From the NCBI RefSeq assembly GCF_900698985.1, contig NZ_LR217730.1, forward strand, positions 744,001 through 808,000: a stretch of DNA of 64,000 bases, written 5' to 3'. Positions 41,648 through 53,446 of the stretch are shown one piece after another (the first letter of the stretch is position 1; each line of letters begins with the position of its first letter). The stretch comes from Erwinia_E haradaeae_B (GTDB lineage Bacteria > Pseudomonadota > Gammaproteobacteria > Enterobacterales > Enterobacteriaceae). The notes below the pieces were generated by a model. It was not told the origin of the DNA. It did not search any database and saw only the letters and a program-made list of their open reading frames with translations. A program made the position numbers and the translations under genes.

Positions 41648-42419
41648 CTTAAACTCATTCTAATATAACAAACGTAAAATTAATTTAATGATTTCAGTTA
41701 CTAAAAATGATTATTTTTTATAAAAATTTACAAGATATAAGAATATGATTCTTATCTATTTAATTTGCACTGCAAATAATCACATTATTTAACATATACT
41801 TGTATTTTTCTTGTGAAATTGAAATTAAATATAATGCAAATAATATGTATATTATATAATATAACATACATATCATATAATATAAAATATATGATATAAG
41901 TTTATTGATTTATCTTGTCTAAAACGCTATTTTAATCTCTTAATAATAATAATAACTTTAATTTTATAAAAAGATTTTAGTCATTCTATACAGTTAAAAC
42001 GCTAAATATTATAAAAAAAACCTAATTAAAAATATTAAAATTAACAATTTTACCTATCAAAACTCTATAGTTCAAAAGTTATTAACATAATATCTAAAAT
42101 AAGAATATATCGCTATACATATCTAATTTATTAAAGCATGAAAAGATAATTATATATGAAACATTTTTGAAAATACTAAATAATTAATATTAAGTATATC
42201 TTTTATATCTTAATAATTATTTTAGTATCTAATCTTTAAAAATTTTTTTATTCGTACAATAATTATTTTTTAATATACTACTTTATAACGTTTAAATAAA
42301 ATAATATTTTTACATGCAAATCATGATGTAATTTTTACAATAATCAAATAATTAAATTATCAATGCACAATATAGTTGACACAATCAATTATCGATACTC
42401 TCACTAAACACAGTGATTA
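41648..42419. other. Expanded spacer between purH and purD
   Basis: 772 bases of AT-rich DNA within what is a tight operon in E. coli. No gene is recognised. A perfect AT inverted repeat ATATCATATA / TATATGATAT is at 41870-41879 and 41888-41897. Confidence 0.65.
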
Positions 42420-44006
42420 TTAATGACAAAAATGACGCATATCAGTAAATATCATAACCATCTCATGTTCATCAGCTGCAGCTATGATTTTATCATCATG
42501 TATAGAACCTCCTGGCTGAATGATACAAGTTACACCCTGATCAGAAGCAATATCAATACTATCACGAAACGGGAAAAACCCGTCAGATGCCATCACCGAT
42601 CCTTTTATGCTTAAACCTACCTCAGCAGCCTTCATCGCAGCAATTTTTACTGAATATACACGACTGGTTTGACCAGATCCTATACCGATAGTCCTGTGAT
42701 TACATGCATAGACAATAGCATTAGACTTTACAAACTTTACTACCTTCCAGCAAAATAGTGCATCACTTAATTCCTTTTGGCTAGCTGCACGCTGACTCAC
42801 AATGCGTAATTGATGTTTATTAATTAATGCAATATCATGATCTTGAACTAATAAACCACCACGTACACTTTTTAAATCTAGACTTGTTTGTTGAGTATGC
42901 TGTTGCCCACAAATTAAAACACGAAGATTTTTTTTAGTAGCAGTGATTCTTAAAGCATCGTCGCTAGCAAATGGAACAATAATAACTTCTACAAATTGTC
43001 GATTAATAATTTCCTGCGCGGTAATAGCATCTAAAGCGCGATTAAAGGCAATCACCCCACCGAAGGCAGAATCTGGATCGGTTTGATAAGCGCGTATATA
43101 TGCATCAAAAATATTATCACTTAATGCCGCACCACAAGGATTAGCATGTTTAATAATGACACAAGCCGGTTCCTTAAACCCTTTTACACACTCCAAGGCA
43201 GCATTGGCATCGCTAATATTGTTATATGAAAGTATCTTGCCTTGCACTTGCTGTGCAGTAGACACTGACGGTACTATACTTGTATTATTTATATAAAAAG
43301 CTGCTAATTGATGCCTGTTTTCACCATAGCGAATATCCTGTTTTTTAATAAAATTTAAGTGTAAAATATTTGGAAAAGAATCAGGTAAATGACTTGTATT
43401 ACTATGACATTCCAGAGTTAAGTTTTTAAAATAATTAGAAATTTTACTATCATACTCTGCAGTGTATTCAAATGCTTTTATTGCTAAATGAAACCTAGTA
43501 TCCTTCGTAAGTGCATTATTGTTTATATCTAATTCTCTTAGAATATTCCTATATTCACTGCTTTCTATCACAATAGCCACATCTTTATAATTTTTAGCAG
43601 CAGAACGCACCATCGCTACACCACCGATATCAATATTTTCAATAGCAGAATCTAATGCGCCACCATGAGATATTACCTCCTGAAATGGATATAAATTTAC
43701 AACTACCATATCGATAGGTACAATTCCGCATGAAGTCATAAAATCATTGTCTTGATCACGACGACCTAAAATGCCACCATGAACTTTAGGATGAAGCGTT
43801 TTTAAACGTCCACCCATCATTTCTGGTACTCCAGTATAATCGGATACTTCAGTAACAGATAAACCAGCATTAGATAAAAAACGAGCGGTTCCTCCAGTAG
43901 AAAATATCTCGATCTCTCTTTGACATAATGCTTGAGCAAACTCCAGAATTCCTACTTTATCAAACACACTAATCAATGCTCGACGTATAGGGCGATATTC
44001 TATCAT
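42420..44006 (-). CDS. purH: Bifunctional AICAR transformylase / IMP cyclohydrolase
   Basis: Performs the last two steps to IMP. I start at the ATG at 44004-44006 because AAGGA lies about 11 bases upstream and the protein then begins MIEYRPIRRALISV, close to E. coli; this gives 528 residues (E. coli 529). A frame seven codons longer would include the Shine-Dalgarno. The cyclohydrolase domain shows STGGTARFL and KTLHPKVHGGILGRR. The transformylase domain shows YGENRHQ, catalytic Lys-His in KHANPCG, and SDPDSAFGG-type TDPDSAFGGVIAF. No PurR-box palindrome was seen upstream. Confidence 0.98.
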   Translation of the reverse strand: MIEYRPIRRALISVFDKVGILEFAQALCQREIEIFSTGGTARFLSNAGLSVTEVSDYTGVPEMMGGRLKTLHPKVHGGILGRRDQDNDFMTSCGIVPIDMVVVNLYPFQEVISHGGALDSAIENIDIGGVAMVRSAAKNYKDVAIVIESSEYRNILRELDINNNALTKDTRFHLAIKAFEYTAEYDSKISNYFKNLTLECHSNTSHLPDSFPNILHLNFIKKQDIRYGENRHQLAAFYINNTSIVPSVSTAQQVQGKILSYNNISDANAALECVKGFKEPACVIIKHANPCGAALSDNIFDAYIRAYQTDPDSAFGGVIAFNRALDAITAQEIINRQFVEVIIVPFASDDALRITATKKNLRVLICGQQHTQQTSLDLKSVRGGLLVQDHDIALINKHQLRIVSQRAASQKELSDALFCWKVVKFVKSNAIVYACNHRTIGIGSGQTSRVYSVKIAAMKAAEVGLSIKGSVMASDGFFPFRDSIDIASDQGVTCIIQPGGSIHDDKIIAAADEHEMVMIFTDMRHFCH

Positions 44007-46912
44007 ATCATTTACAGTCCTTATCATATTATAAGTATATGTGAGATATTACCATGATAGTAAGATCTGTTTTATCATTAATATATAATTATATTTCTTA
44101 ATATAAAACTTATTTAAACGTTAAATACATAACTCAATTTACACTGTAGTCAAAATTATGTAAAATATCTTTATAAAACTTAAATAAAATATTAATTTCT
44201 AATACTTAACTAAGTATTAAAATAATGAAAGTACCGCATCATGCATAAAAGTTATAATGCTAGAATCCGTGCTAGCAGATATTAAGATTTTGACATGATA
44301 CTATTTAATAATATATTTTTATTATAATATAATTTATCTGCTACACTTCTGTATTAAATAGCTCTACTATTATTAATAGTTATTATATTTTTATTTTAAT
44401 TAAATTATTAATCTATTCTATCTATTTTAAGTTAATATAATAAAAACCTATAAATTCAAAAATAGGAGCATTCAAGTAAACTCTATAGCATTTTTTTAAT
44501 ATTAAATTTAATATTAAAATATATTTAATTAAGATAAATTGTTTTTTTTGAAAAATAAATATAACAGTTAGGTCTCCGTATTCTACTAAAACAATAAATA
44601 ATGAATTTATCTAGATTCAAATAATAACTAAATAATATTCATAATACTATTATATATAAACAATATATTTATACAAAATATAATGAATTTATCGACATTT
44701 TATATTTAAAATTAACTCAACCACAATTAATGATCAAAAAATAACTATCACTATCACAAAATTCTCTTTGATATTGAGATCAAAAATTTATTTTCGATGA
44801 TACCAATATCATAATTATAAATTCAGATTATCAAAAAATAAAATATAAAAATATAATGAAATACATATAATAAAATTATTAAAATATTTATAACATTGTA
44901 TGATTAATTTAGTACGGATTTTGTTTATAATCTTTTAGATATATTAAAAATAAACATCATTATTATTTTCTATAAAAGACTTACACTATAATAAATTATC
45001 TTTTATATTTTATTGTTAATTAATCATGCAAATAAAAATTTTTATTATTTGTTATGAAATCTATTCTGTAGTTTTATCAATACAGAATAAGAATTCTTTT
45101 TTATTTTTAATTAATTAATATATTCAATACTTCTAAGTAATAAATAGAGAAAAATTCACTAACATTTTGATTTTCCTGTGAATAAAACTCAGTAAAATTT
45201 AATAAAAAATACTTAATAATTTTAACGTTTTAGAACTTAAATAAATCTTATCTATATTATTTTAATAAAAACTTATATTTATTTTTATATAATAAAATTA
45301 AAAATAGTTTTTCTATATGTTAGGGTTTTTTATAAGATAAATATAGTGCAGTACTACAATGTAAAATTTTCTAACTCTTTAAAAAACAAGATAATAATAG
45401 TTATTATTAACATAATCACGTAATCATATTATTTAACATGATTGTAATAAAAATATAGAATTACTATTCTGCTGTTTTTATGTAACATATATTAGATACT
45501 TTATAAGATCAATATAATATCAATCTATACTGGATGTACTAATAGATTATTAGATGAAACAATATTTTAACAGATGCTAAATTATTCTGCACGAGTACTT
45601 CATAAGACCAATTGCAATAAAAACTATATAGAAGAAAAACTATTCTATTTATATATCAAAAAACAATTTAATGAGACAAAAAATTTATCTAATATTTAAA
45701 TATACCTAACCTAGTTTAAAAATTATATCTAATAAGTGTTCTTCATAAGATTAATAATCTAATATAGTTTGCCCATGAACATTGAATAAAAAATTTAAAA
45801 AAAGTATTTATTTTTCTTAAAACAATTCTTAGTATATTTATATATTAACAACTTTTATCACTTAATCACTGATAATAAACTATTAAAAATTTTTAAAAGA
45901 CTTAGATATATATTAATCAGTTTTTTATAAACCACTTGACTTTAAAACTGAAATACAAAAGATCTCTAGTACCTAAAAACTAAAACATTAAAAATAACCA
46001 AATAACACAATATATTTTATGAGTACATGAAAATATTACTAACTTAAAAGACTGATGATCAGCTACAAAATATTAATTCATAAAATATAGAAACCTACTT
46101 TCTGTTGTATACATAATTAAGGTCATACGAATTTATAATAAAAACTCTTTTTTTGAGATATTTATCACATTTCTATTACCTATAAGTACAATATAAATTT
46201 ATTTCCAATAAAATTTAGTGTAATATTATAAAATATACACTGTATCTTTCAGTTATTTAATATAAAAAATTATATATAATATTTTGCTAAAATTAAACAT
46301 GTCTATTCTAGTCAATGAGTAATAACATATCATTTTTAATAATAATTCACAGAGCTTATATTTATCTTATAACAATAAAATTGTTATAAGAGAGAATCAA
46401 TATCATACTTAAGATTCAATACATACTTAATATAGGACCTATAATCTACATATAAAAAGTGACTCCATAAAGTTCTTAATAAACTATCTTAGACAATAGA
46501 ACTGTTTTAGTAGTAAGAGACTAATATTTTTAGTCAAAATATCTTACTTATAAAAATATTAATAACATTACTTAAATTACGTCATACTTATCATAAATTT
46601 TGTAAATTAACAATTTATCTAAGCAACTTATTAAAATTAAGAAAGATAATTTTCATTAATCATAAAACATTATATGTAATTTTTTAAAATCACTAAATAT
46701 TCAGAAATATGATTGTTCAATGGTAAATTAGCTACACAAAAAAAATCAAAAGATTATATAGCGAAATTTCTTTTAAGAAAAAAGTAATACAAACATAATT
46801 GCTTCACACGATACCGTAATGATTACTAATACTTATTAATATATATCCAGAATATATATTTTATTTTTCTAAAACTTTTAGAAAAAATTTTTTATTGGCT
46901 AAGAAAAATTTT
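44007..46912. other. Largest spacer (2.9 kb), between purH and plsC
   Basis: The AT-richest long stretch of the window. I find no frame resembling a known protein on either strand and no RNA gene. One perfect 11-base hairpin (TCTTATAACAA / TTGTTATAAGA, loop TAAAA) lies at 46365-46391. Confidence 0.6.
46365..46391. repeat. Perfect 11-base hairpin
   Basis: TCTTATAACAA (46365-46375) pairs with TTGTTATAAGA (46381-46391) across a five-base loop. It lies about 520 bases beyond the 3' end of plsC, so its role is unclear. Confidence 0.6.
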
Positions 46913-47737
46913 TCAGATACCGGGATATATGATAAATTGTGATATAAAATTTAATAAAGAATTATTTAACACAAAATAAATAAAATTAGTCAATATATGT
47001 ATTTTTTTGAAACTATCTTCTTTCATATCAACTTCAGCATTCAATTCATCTAGCTTACGAAGCATTAAGTTACGACAATAATGAGCTAGTTTTCGCACAG
47101 ATTGATTAGTATACTGACGCGTATCAATGGGGGTAAGCATTTCAATGATCGAAAAACCATTACTAAGTCGATTTAGTTTAATTTTTTGGTGAGTATTAGA
47201 TACCACTACTGGAATAATAGGTATACCAGCCTCTATAGCAATATAAAATGCACCAATTTTAAAAGGTAATAGACCGCGACCATAACTACGTGTACCTTCT
47301 GGAAAAATCCAAAAAGAAATTTTCTTTGTTTTACACTGAGACACTAAGTCTATTATTGTCTTATATGCCTTAATACCATTTTTTCTATCGATTAAAAAAT
47401 TACCGCTTAACCAATAGAGAAGACCAAAGAACGGTATCCATAAAATGCTAGTTTTACCAACTGTCACAGTAGTTGACTGTAGCATGTTAGCTGCAGTGAT
47501 CATGTCAAAGTTATTTTGATGATTACATATATAAATTGCATTTGGATAATGTTCAGCCCCTTTGGGTTTTCGTAATTGCACCTTAAGGCCAAATACTGGG
47601 GCAAGTCGTCCAAATAAACGACTAAAAATAGCTACGTGTCGTGGATCTCTTGGATGAGGCGCGCAATAAATACAACCAAAAACACAAACACATATCGAAT
47701 ATACTACCACTATAAAGGTACGCAGTATAGCAAGCAT
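46913..47737 (-). CDS. plsC: 1-acyl-sn-glycerol-3-phosphate acyltransferase
   Basis: Inner-membrane acyltransferase making phosphatidic acid from lysophosphatidic acid. The 274 residues compare with 245 in E. coli. A hydrophobic N-terminus leads to the catalytic NHQNNFD (residue 72 region), FPEGTRSYGRG, and IPIIPVVVS. The family end should be near residue 243; about 30 further residues, rich in Phe, Ile and Asn, look like read-through into spacer after loss of the original stop. plsX at 63859 is broken, so the source of lysophosphatidic acid is uncertain. Confidence 0.96.
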   Translation of the reverse strand: MLAILRTFIVVVYSICVCVFGCIYCAPHPRDPRHVAIFSRLFGRLAPVFGLKVQLRKPKGAEHYPNAIYICNHQNNFDMITAANMLQSTTVTVGKTSILWIPFFGLLYWLSGNFLIDRKNGIKAYKTIIDLVSQCKTKKISFWIFPEGTRSYGRGLLPFKIGAFYIAIEAGIPIIPVVVSNTHQKIKLNRLSNGFSIIEMLTPIDTRQYTNQSVRKLAHYCRNLMLRKLDELNAEVDMKEDSFKKIHILTNFIYFVLNNSLLNFISQFIIYPGI

Positions 47738-48948
47738 CGGATCTTAGTCCTTTAAGGTAATAACCCCATTATTGAAATATAAAGATTCTTTGAAATTATG
47801 CTTTAAAAAATAGGAATGATTATTACTAGGATCTTCCTGCCAATAAAACAAATAATATGAATGAAATTTTTAAATCTATATTTTTTTATTCTAAAATTTA
47901 AATTTTTATACAAATTAATTAATTATATGACCGATTCATAAAAATTATTATTAATATAGAGCATTTAAATTAACAAAAGATATATGATTACGGTGTTTTA
48001 ACAGTATACAAAAATATATCTTTTGAATCTTACCAGCAATATCCACTATTTTTTGTATGCGCATATATTGTAAACCCCATGACAGAGCTCTTGATTATTA
48101 TAAATTTTTACAGCATAATAATTCTTCTTGTAGTATAAAATATATGCGGATGTTTATTCTAGAATAGGTATGTAATTAATAAATTATTCATACCTGTTAT
48201 ATTAAAATTATTAATTTTTTAAATTTAATTAGTATAAACCTATCTCACTTGTCTTACTTATCTAATTATTCAAGCATTCACTATATTCAAGTTAACCCTT
48301 CAGTCAATCACTATTAGAAATATAAAATAGTATTTTATATACATAAACAATGTCATGCTAATATCTATATGACATAAAACTGTAATATTAATAGATCATA
48401 TTATCTTAATGATTCCATAAAAATGCACAATTAGTATTCTCTTTTGAGATCTCATCAGCACCAAAAAGCTAAATTGGTTACAAAATACAATTAATCATAC
48501 AATAACTAATCATCTATAATTATCTGTTTAAATAAAATATAATTAAAAATTAATAATCGTGTGACTAAAAAGTGGTTATGCTAACAATAGCAATATAAAT
48601 AGTACCTACTCTACAGTTTCTTTATCAGAATAAATAAAAATTGACTCAGTAATAAACACCTAAAAACATTGAAGGCTATCTATACATATTTATAATAAAT
48701 CAGGATTGCATTATATAGAGTAGGCTTAAATCTAAAAAATTATTATCAGTCCACTAATGCCTTTAATTAAAGGATCATATATATTTTAAATATAATCAAT
48801 ACCATATCATACCATTTTACTGAATAATAAATCTGACCAGAGTCTTTAAAATAATTATTCAATGTATAAGATATTATACACAATCTATAATTCTTATGGT
48901 CCTATATGAATAAAATTTACTGAATTTTAATTTTTTCATATAATCAAT
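47738..48948. other. Spacer between plsC and fabB
   Basis: About 1.2 kb, no recognisable gene. Nothing structured stands out. Confidence 0.6.
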
Positions 48949-50181
48949 TTAAATACAAAGATCTAGCTTACTCATTACCAGTGTAGCGTTAGTACCTCCA
49001 AAACCAAAACTATTAGACATTACCGTCTTAAGTACTTTCTCTGAATAAGAAGTGATAATATTAAAACCCTTAGCTTCTGGATCTAGTTTATCAATGTTAA
49101 TGCTTGGAGCTATAAAACTATGTTCCATCATTAATAATGCATAAATAGCCTCTTGTACGCCTGCTGCACCAAGTGAATGACCAGTCATTGCCTTTGTTGC
49201 TGAAATTGCCGGTTGATAGTCAGAAAACACAGTACGAATAGCACCTAATTCTTTTAAATCACCAATTAATGTTGAAGTGCCATGCGTATTTAAATAATCA
49301 ATAGGTCTATGAACACCTTTCATAGCCATTCGCATGCAGCGCATAGCACCCTCTCCAGATGGAGCTACCATATCCAAACCATCAGACGTCGCACCATACC
49401 CTACGATCTCAGCATAGATGTGTGCATTTCGAATTATAGCATGATTCAATTCTTCAACCACCACCATACCTCCACCACCGGCAATAACAAAACCATCACG
49501 ACCTATATCATAAGTACGTGATGCTTTTTCTGGTATATGATTATATTTAGTCGATAACGCTCCCATCGCATCAAACTCACAAGACATTTCCCAGCACAGC
49601 TCTTCTCCACCACCTGCAAATACGATATCTTGTTTACCTAACTGAATCTGCTCAAAAGCATGACCAATACAATGCGCAGATGTAGCGCAAGCAGAACTTA
49701 TAGAATAATTTACACCATAAATCTTAAATGGGGTTGCTAAGCATGCTGACACACCTGAAGCCATTGCCTTTGTCACCATATATGGACCAACCCCTCTGAG
49801 ACCTTTAGCTCGCATGCCGTCTACACTAGCAACTTGATAAAATGGAGAACCCCCTCCTGATCCAGCTACTAACCCAACACGTGCGTTATTCTGATACTGT
49901 TCTTTAGTTAAACCGGAATCTTGAATTGCTTCCTGCATGGAAATAAAAGCATATACAGACGCATCACTCATAAATCGTAGTGTCTTTCGCTCAATACGTG
50001 ATGCTATATCTTTTTTAGATAATTTTATATTCCCCCACACATGACTACGCATACCGGAATTTTTTAATTCCTGTGAGAAGGTGATTCCGGAGCGCCCTGC
50101 ACGCAAAGATACTAAAACTTCGTCTTGATTGTTTCCAATACTTGAAACAACTCCAAGACCAGTAATCACAGCCCGCTTCAT
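48949..50181 (-). CDS. fabB: 3-oxoacyl-ACP synthase I (FabB)
   Basis: Condensing enzyme of fatty-acid elongation, and the one needed for the unsaturated branch in enterics. The 410 residues compare with 406 in E. coli. It begins MKRAVITGLGVVSSIGNN. The Cys-His-His triad is visible in SSACATSAH, NTHGTSTL and MTGHSLGAAG. The C-terminal SNSFGFGGTNATLVM is complete. It is FabB rather than FabF because GSGGGSPFYQV and the SHVWGN segments match FabB. AGAGG lies six bases before the ATG. Confidence 0.98.
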   Translation of the reverse strand: MKRAVITGLGVVSSIGNNQDEVLVSLRAGRSGITFSQELKNSGMRSHVWGNIKLSKKDIASRIERKTLRFMSDASVYAFISMQEAIQDSGLTKEQYQNNARVGLVAGSGGGSPFYQVASVDGMRAKGLRGVGPYMVTKAMASGVSACLATPFKIYGVNYSISSACATSAHCIGHAFEQIQLGKQDIVFAGGGEELCWEMSCEFDAMGALSTKYNHIPEKASRTYDIGRDGFVIAGGGGMVVVEELNHAIIRNAHIYAEIVGYGATSDGLDMVAPSGEGAMRCMRMAMKGVHRPIDYLNTHGTSTLIGDLKELGAIRTVFSDYQPAISATKAMTGHSLGAAGVQEAIYALLMMEHSFIAPSINIDKLDPEAKGFNIITSYSEKVLKTVMSNSFGFGGTNATLVMSKLDLCI

Positions 50182-51814
50182 TCTATACCTCTTTCGTCAC
50201 TGTCTGCTGTTAGAGTTTAAGTGGCGCCTTCTCGTACCTCTGTACATTGAAAAAATCCAATAAATATACTACTCTACATGTAATATACTTATATTATATA
50301 AAATATATTAAAATATAAAATATAATACTTGAAAATCAATACATATATGATGATATGCTTACTTTTAATATAACTGTTAATAAAATTATTTTCTCATATA
50401 ATTTTACTTATATTCTCTGTGAACTCATATTGAAAAAAATGAAATTTTATACGATTATATGAATTATTTAATTATATACTATATCTAAAGCCGTGTCATA
50501 GCTATACCAGAAAACATGAATTTTTTAATGAATATAAATTCATCATATATCATATATAATAACTTTATATAATCTATCTTAAAAAGCTTCAGATATCAGA
50601 TATCTAAATTTATATGTTAATTTTATTTTATTCTATAATATAATAATAAAAATATGGATATAACTTAATTAGGTATAATAAATTCTCAAGAGATATGATC
50701 TTACTAATTCTGTCTATGTATTTAAATATATATGTATTTTATATATAATTAAATTTTTGAATAAATAAATAATAAGTCATAATTAAAAAATATTAGATTA
50801 TACCTAATTATTAATTAATAGGTTTTTCTTTTTCTAGCATTTCTTTATAAATCTAATATATAAAATATTCTCTTTTTATTATAAATTATAAATTCAATAC
50901 TATCATGTTTTTTAATAAAAGATAGCAAAAATAGACCTAGGTCATTTATACTTATAATAATTTCATTATAATTATTTTATGTATTGATATATTTAATTAT
51001 TTGAATATCTTTATTATAGATCGTATCATAAATAATATATTTATATTATTTATATCTACTAATAATTATATATTTTAAAATACTATTTATATTCTATACT
51101 ATATCAATATACAAGATCAAAATATGAACCAGAAATAACCATAATATATAATCGGATTATTACCAAATAATAAAATACTTTATACTTTTACTTTATGTAA
51201 AATTTTTGAGATTATTTTATTTTTAATAATTTTATGCTATAAATTTATCTTTAGCAAACATTGAGTATAAATTATTAAAGTTATTTTTTAAAATCTGTAC
51301 TCTAAACTAATTTTAGACACATGATCTAATTTGCTACTCTTCGTAATAAAAATATAACTCTTTGATAGTTCTTCATAATTACTGATAGCATGCTATGCTA
51401 CGTAGAATCTAACTATATATTCATATATATATTAAATACTAACTTTTATATTCAGCTTTGCAATATATTTTTAACATTAAAAATTGATCCTGGCAATCAC
51501 AAAAAGTGTATTTAACTAAGATCAAAATTATTAGTCAAAATTCATCATAAATTTGGCTAATCTCACTTAGAGTAATCACAAAATCTAAGATTTTTCTATA
51601 GACAAAAAGAAAGTATTGATTAGGCTGAGCTAAATATAAATATTTTTCTTAAGTAAAATATAAAATAGGATACTTTTTATCATTATAAAAATGTTATTTA
51701 CATAATTATCCAACATTCAAAAGACGGTAGTACCACTATAATAATTATATTTATGAAATATTATTTACTGGATATTATTAATTATGACACACATTTCTTT
51801 TTAGAAATAAGATG

Positions 51815-51847
51815 TTTCTCAGTAAAACAAGATGCTTTACTGAGAAA
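51815..51847. repeat. Perfect 12-base hairpin in gene-free DNA
   Basis: TTTCTCAGTAAA (51815-51826) pairs with TTTACTGAGAAA (51836-51847) across a nine-base loop. A smaller hairpin, ATTTCT-TTTT-AGAAAT, is just before it at 51793-51808. No gene lies near enough to explain them. Confidence 0.7.
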
Positions 51848-52216
51848 TCTTCACTGAAGACCTAATTTATCGTAATACATATTTAATTAAATATATATAT
51901 GATGCATATAACATACTAGGTAGTATTTATAACAAATATCTTTCATATGATGAAAATCATATAATGTTAATAGATGTGTCTAAATTTAATCACTCTAGAT
52001 ATATACTAAAATTAATCATGAATCAAAATATAATTGAAATTTTTAAGGAATAATATATTTAATGCTTATTAAATTATACAATCAATAAGTACTTCTATTA
52101 ATTTTACAATTTTATTACATGCAAGAGTGATTGCAAAATTGATATACGATTGTATCGCAGTAAATGTTAATGATCTTTTTTCGATATATTTTTAAATAAG
52201 AATAAAAATATAATAA

Positions 52217-52242
52217 ATCACTCACCATCACTCACCATCACT
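52217..52242. repeat. 10-base tandem repeat, 2.6 copies
   Basis: ATCACTCACC repeats at 52217, 52227 and 52237, just upstream of the rnpB promoter. Confidence 0.85.
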
Positions 52243-52265
52243 AATCCAAAAATTAGGAATAATCA

Positions 52266-52294
52266 GTGACAAACATCTATAAACTTGTCATACT
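52266..52294 (+). promoter_or_regulatory. Sigma-70 promoter for rnpB
   Basis: GTGACA (52266-52271), 17-base spacer, CATACT (52289-52294). The RNA would start at G52302, eight bases after the -10 element. Confidence 0.65.
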
Positions 52295-52301
52295 CCTTAT
52301 T

Positions 52302-52680
52302 GAAGCTGACTAAACAGTCGCTGCCTGACTAATCTATTTTTAATCAGCATGGAAAATTCAGGGAGAGGAAAGTCCGGGCTCCATAGGGTATGGTACCAGG
52401 TAACACCTGGGGAGCGTAAGCTAACGACTAGTGCAACAGAAAAAAAACCGCCTATGACCAATTAAAACAGGTTAGGCAAGGGTGAAATGGTGCGGTAAGA
52501 GCGCACCACACAGCTGGTAACAGCAAGTGGTATGGTAAACTCTACCCGGAGAAAGGCCAAATAGGAGCTCATTAAATGCGACCCGTATAGAGCTCGGGTG
52601 GGCTGCTTGAGCCAGTAAGTGATTACTGGCCTAGATGAATGACTGTTCACGACAGAACCCGGCTTATCGGTCAGCTTCTT
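52302..52680 (+). ncRNA. rnpB: RNase P RNA (M1 RNA), type A
   Basis: Catalytic RNA that trims tRNA 5' leaders. The ends pair (GAAGCTGA at 52302 with TCAGCTTC at 52671-52678), forming P1. The universally conserved GAGGAAAGTCCGGGCTCC and ACAGAACCCGGCTTA segments are intact, along with GGTAAACTC-type and GGCCTAGATGAATGACTGT segments. About 377 nt, the enteric length, so all major helices appear kept. It is the longest GC-balanced non-coding segment in the window, consistent with strong constraint. Confidence 0.98.
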
Positions 52681-53446
52681 TTAAAATAAAAATAAATTTT
52701 AAAAATAAAAGACATTTTATAAAATTATTTTATAATCATAAGATCTTTATTCGGTGCTATTATTTAGTAAGTACGGATTTATATGATTATAGCAAATAAA
52801 TAAAGATTTTATATTATATTGTATATATTGTTCATTACATGTATTGTGAAATATATTTTATAGATTAAGACATGAAACATACTAAAGAGTATTTTAATTA
52901 TTATATAAAAAATATAAAATTATTAATAAAAATAAATTAAAATAGGTATTATTGACTGTTACATATATCTTAAAAATACCTTTCCATATGTATGGATATT
53001 AGTCTTGATATTATAAGTTCACAAATAAACATTTGATGATTATTAAATAATAACTATATATAATTTTATAAAATTATTAAAAATATTAAATATTCATTTA
53101 CATGGTAAACACTGAAATATCATTTTTATACAATAGATTATACCTCTTAGAAGTAATTGCAATTTAACACAACATACCTCATTTACTCTACTATATCTAA
53201 AATATTATAAGGGACACGAAGAATAAACATAAGAACAACTCGTGAAGTTTAAAACACACTCAAAATTATTTCATGCAACGCACGGCCTTTCGAGTATAAT
53301 AACCAAAAAAAGTGTAATTATGTGACCTAAATTCCAGTAACTCATTGTGATACCAAAATAGTACATCGTGCTCTAGATGAATCGTCTACATAAAACTATA
53401 AAAAGCACAATAAAACTATTTCATATATTTATAATTGAGGTAAGTA
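52681..53446. other. Spacer between rnpB and fabV
   Basis: About 770 bases. No gene is recognised. A TATAAT at 53295-53300 could be a -10 element for fabV, but no good -35 matches it. Confidence 0.55.

Larger units (their letters stand above)
50182..52265. other. Spacer between fabB and rnpB
   Basis: About 2.1 kb, AT-rich, no recognisable gene. It holds a perfect 12-base hairpin at 51815-51847 and a short tandem repeat at 52217-52242. Confidence 0.6.

Noticed and set aside
41870..41897. AT-only style inverted repeat between purH and purD
   Set aside because: Low complexity; likely chance.
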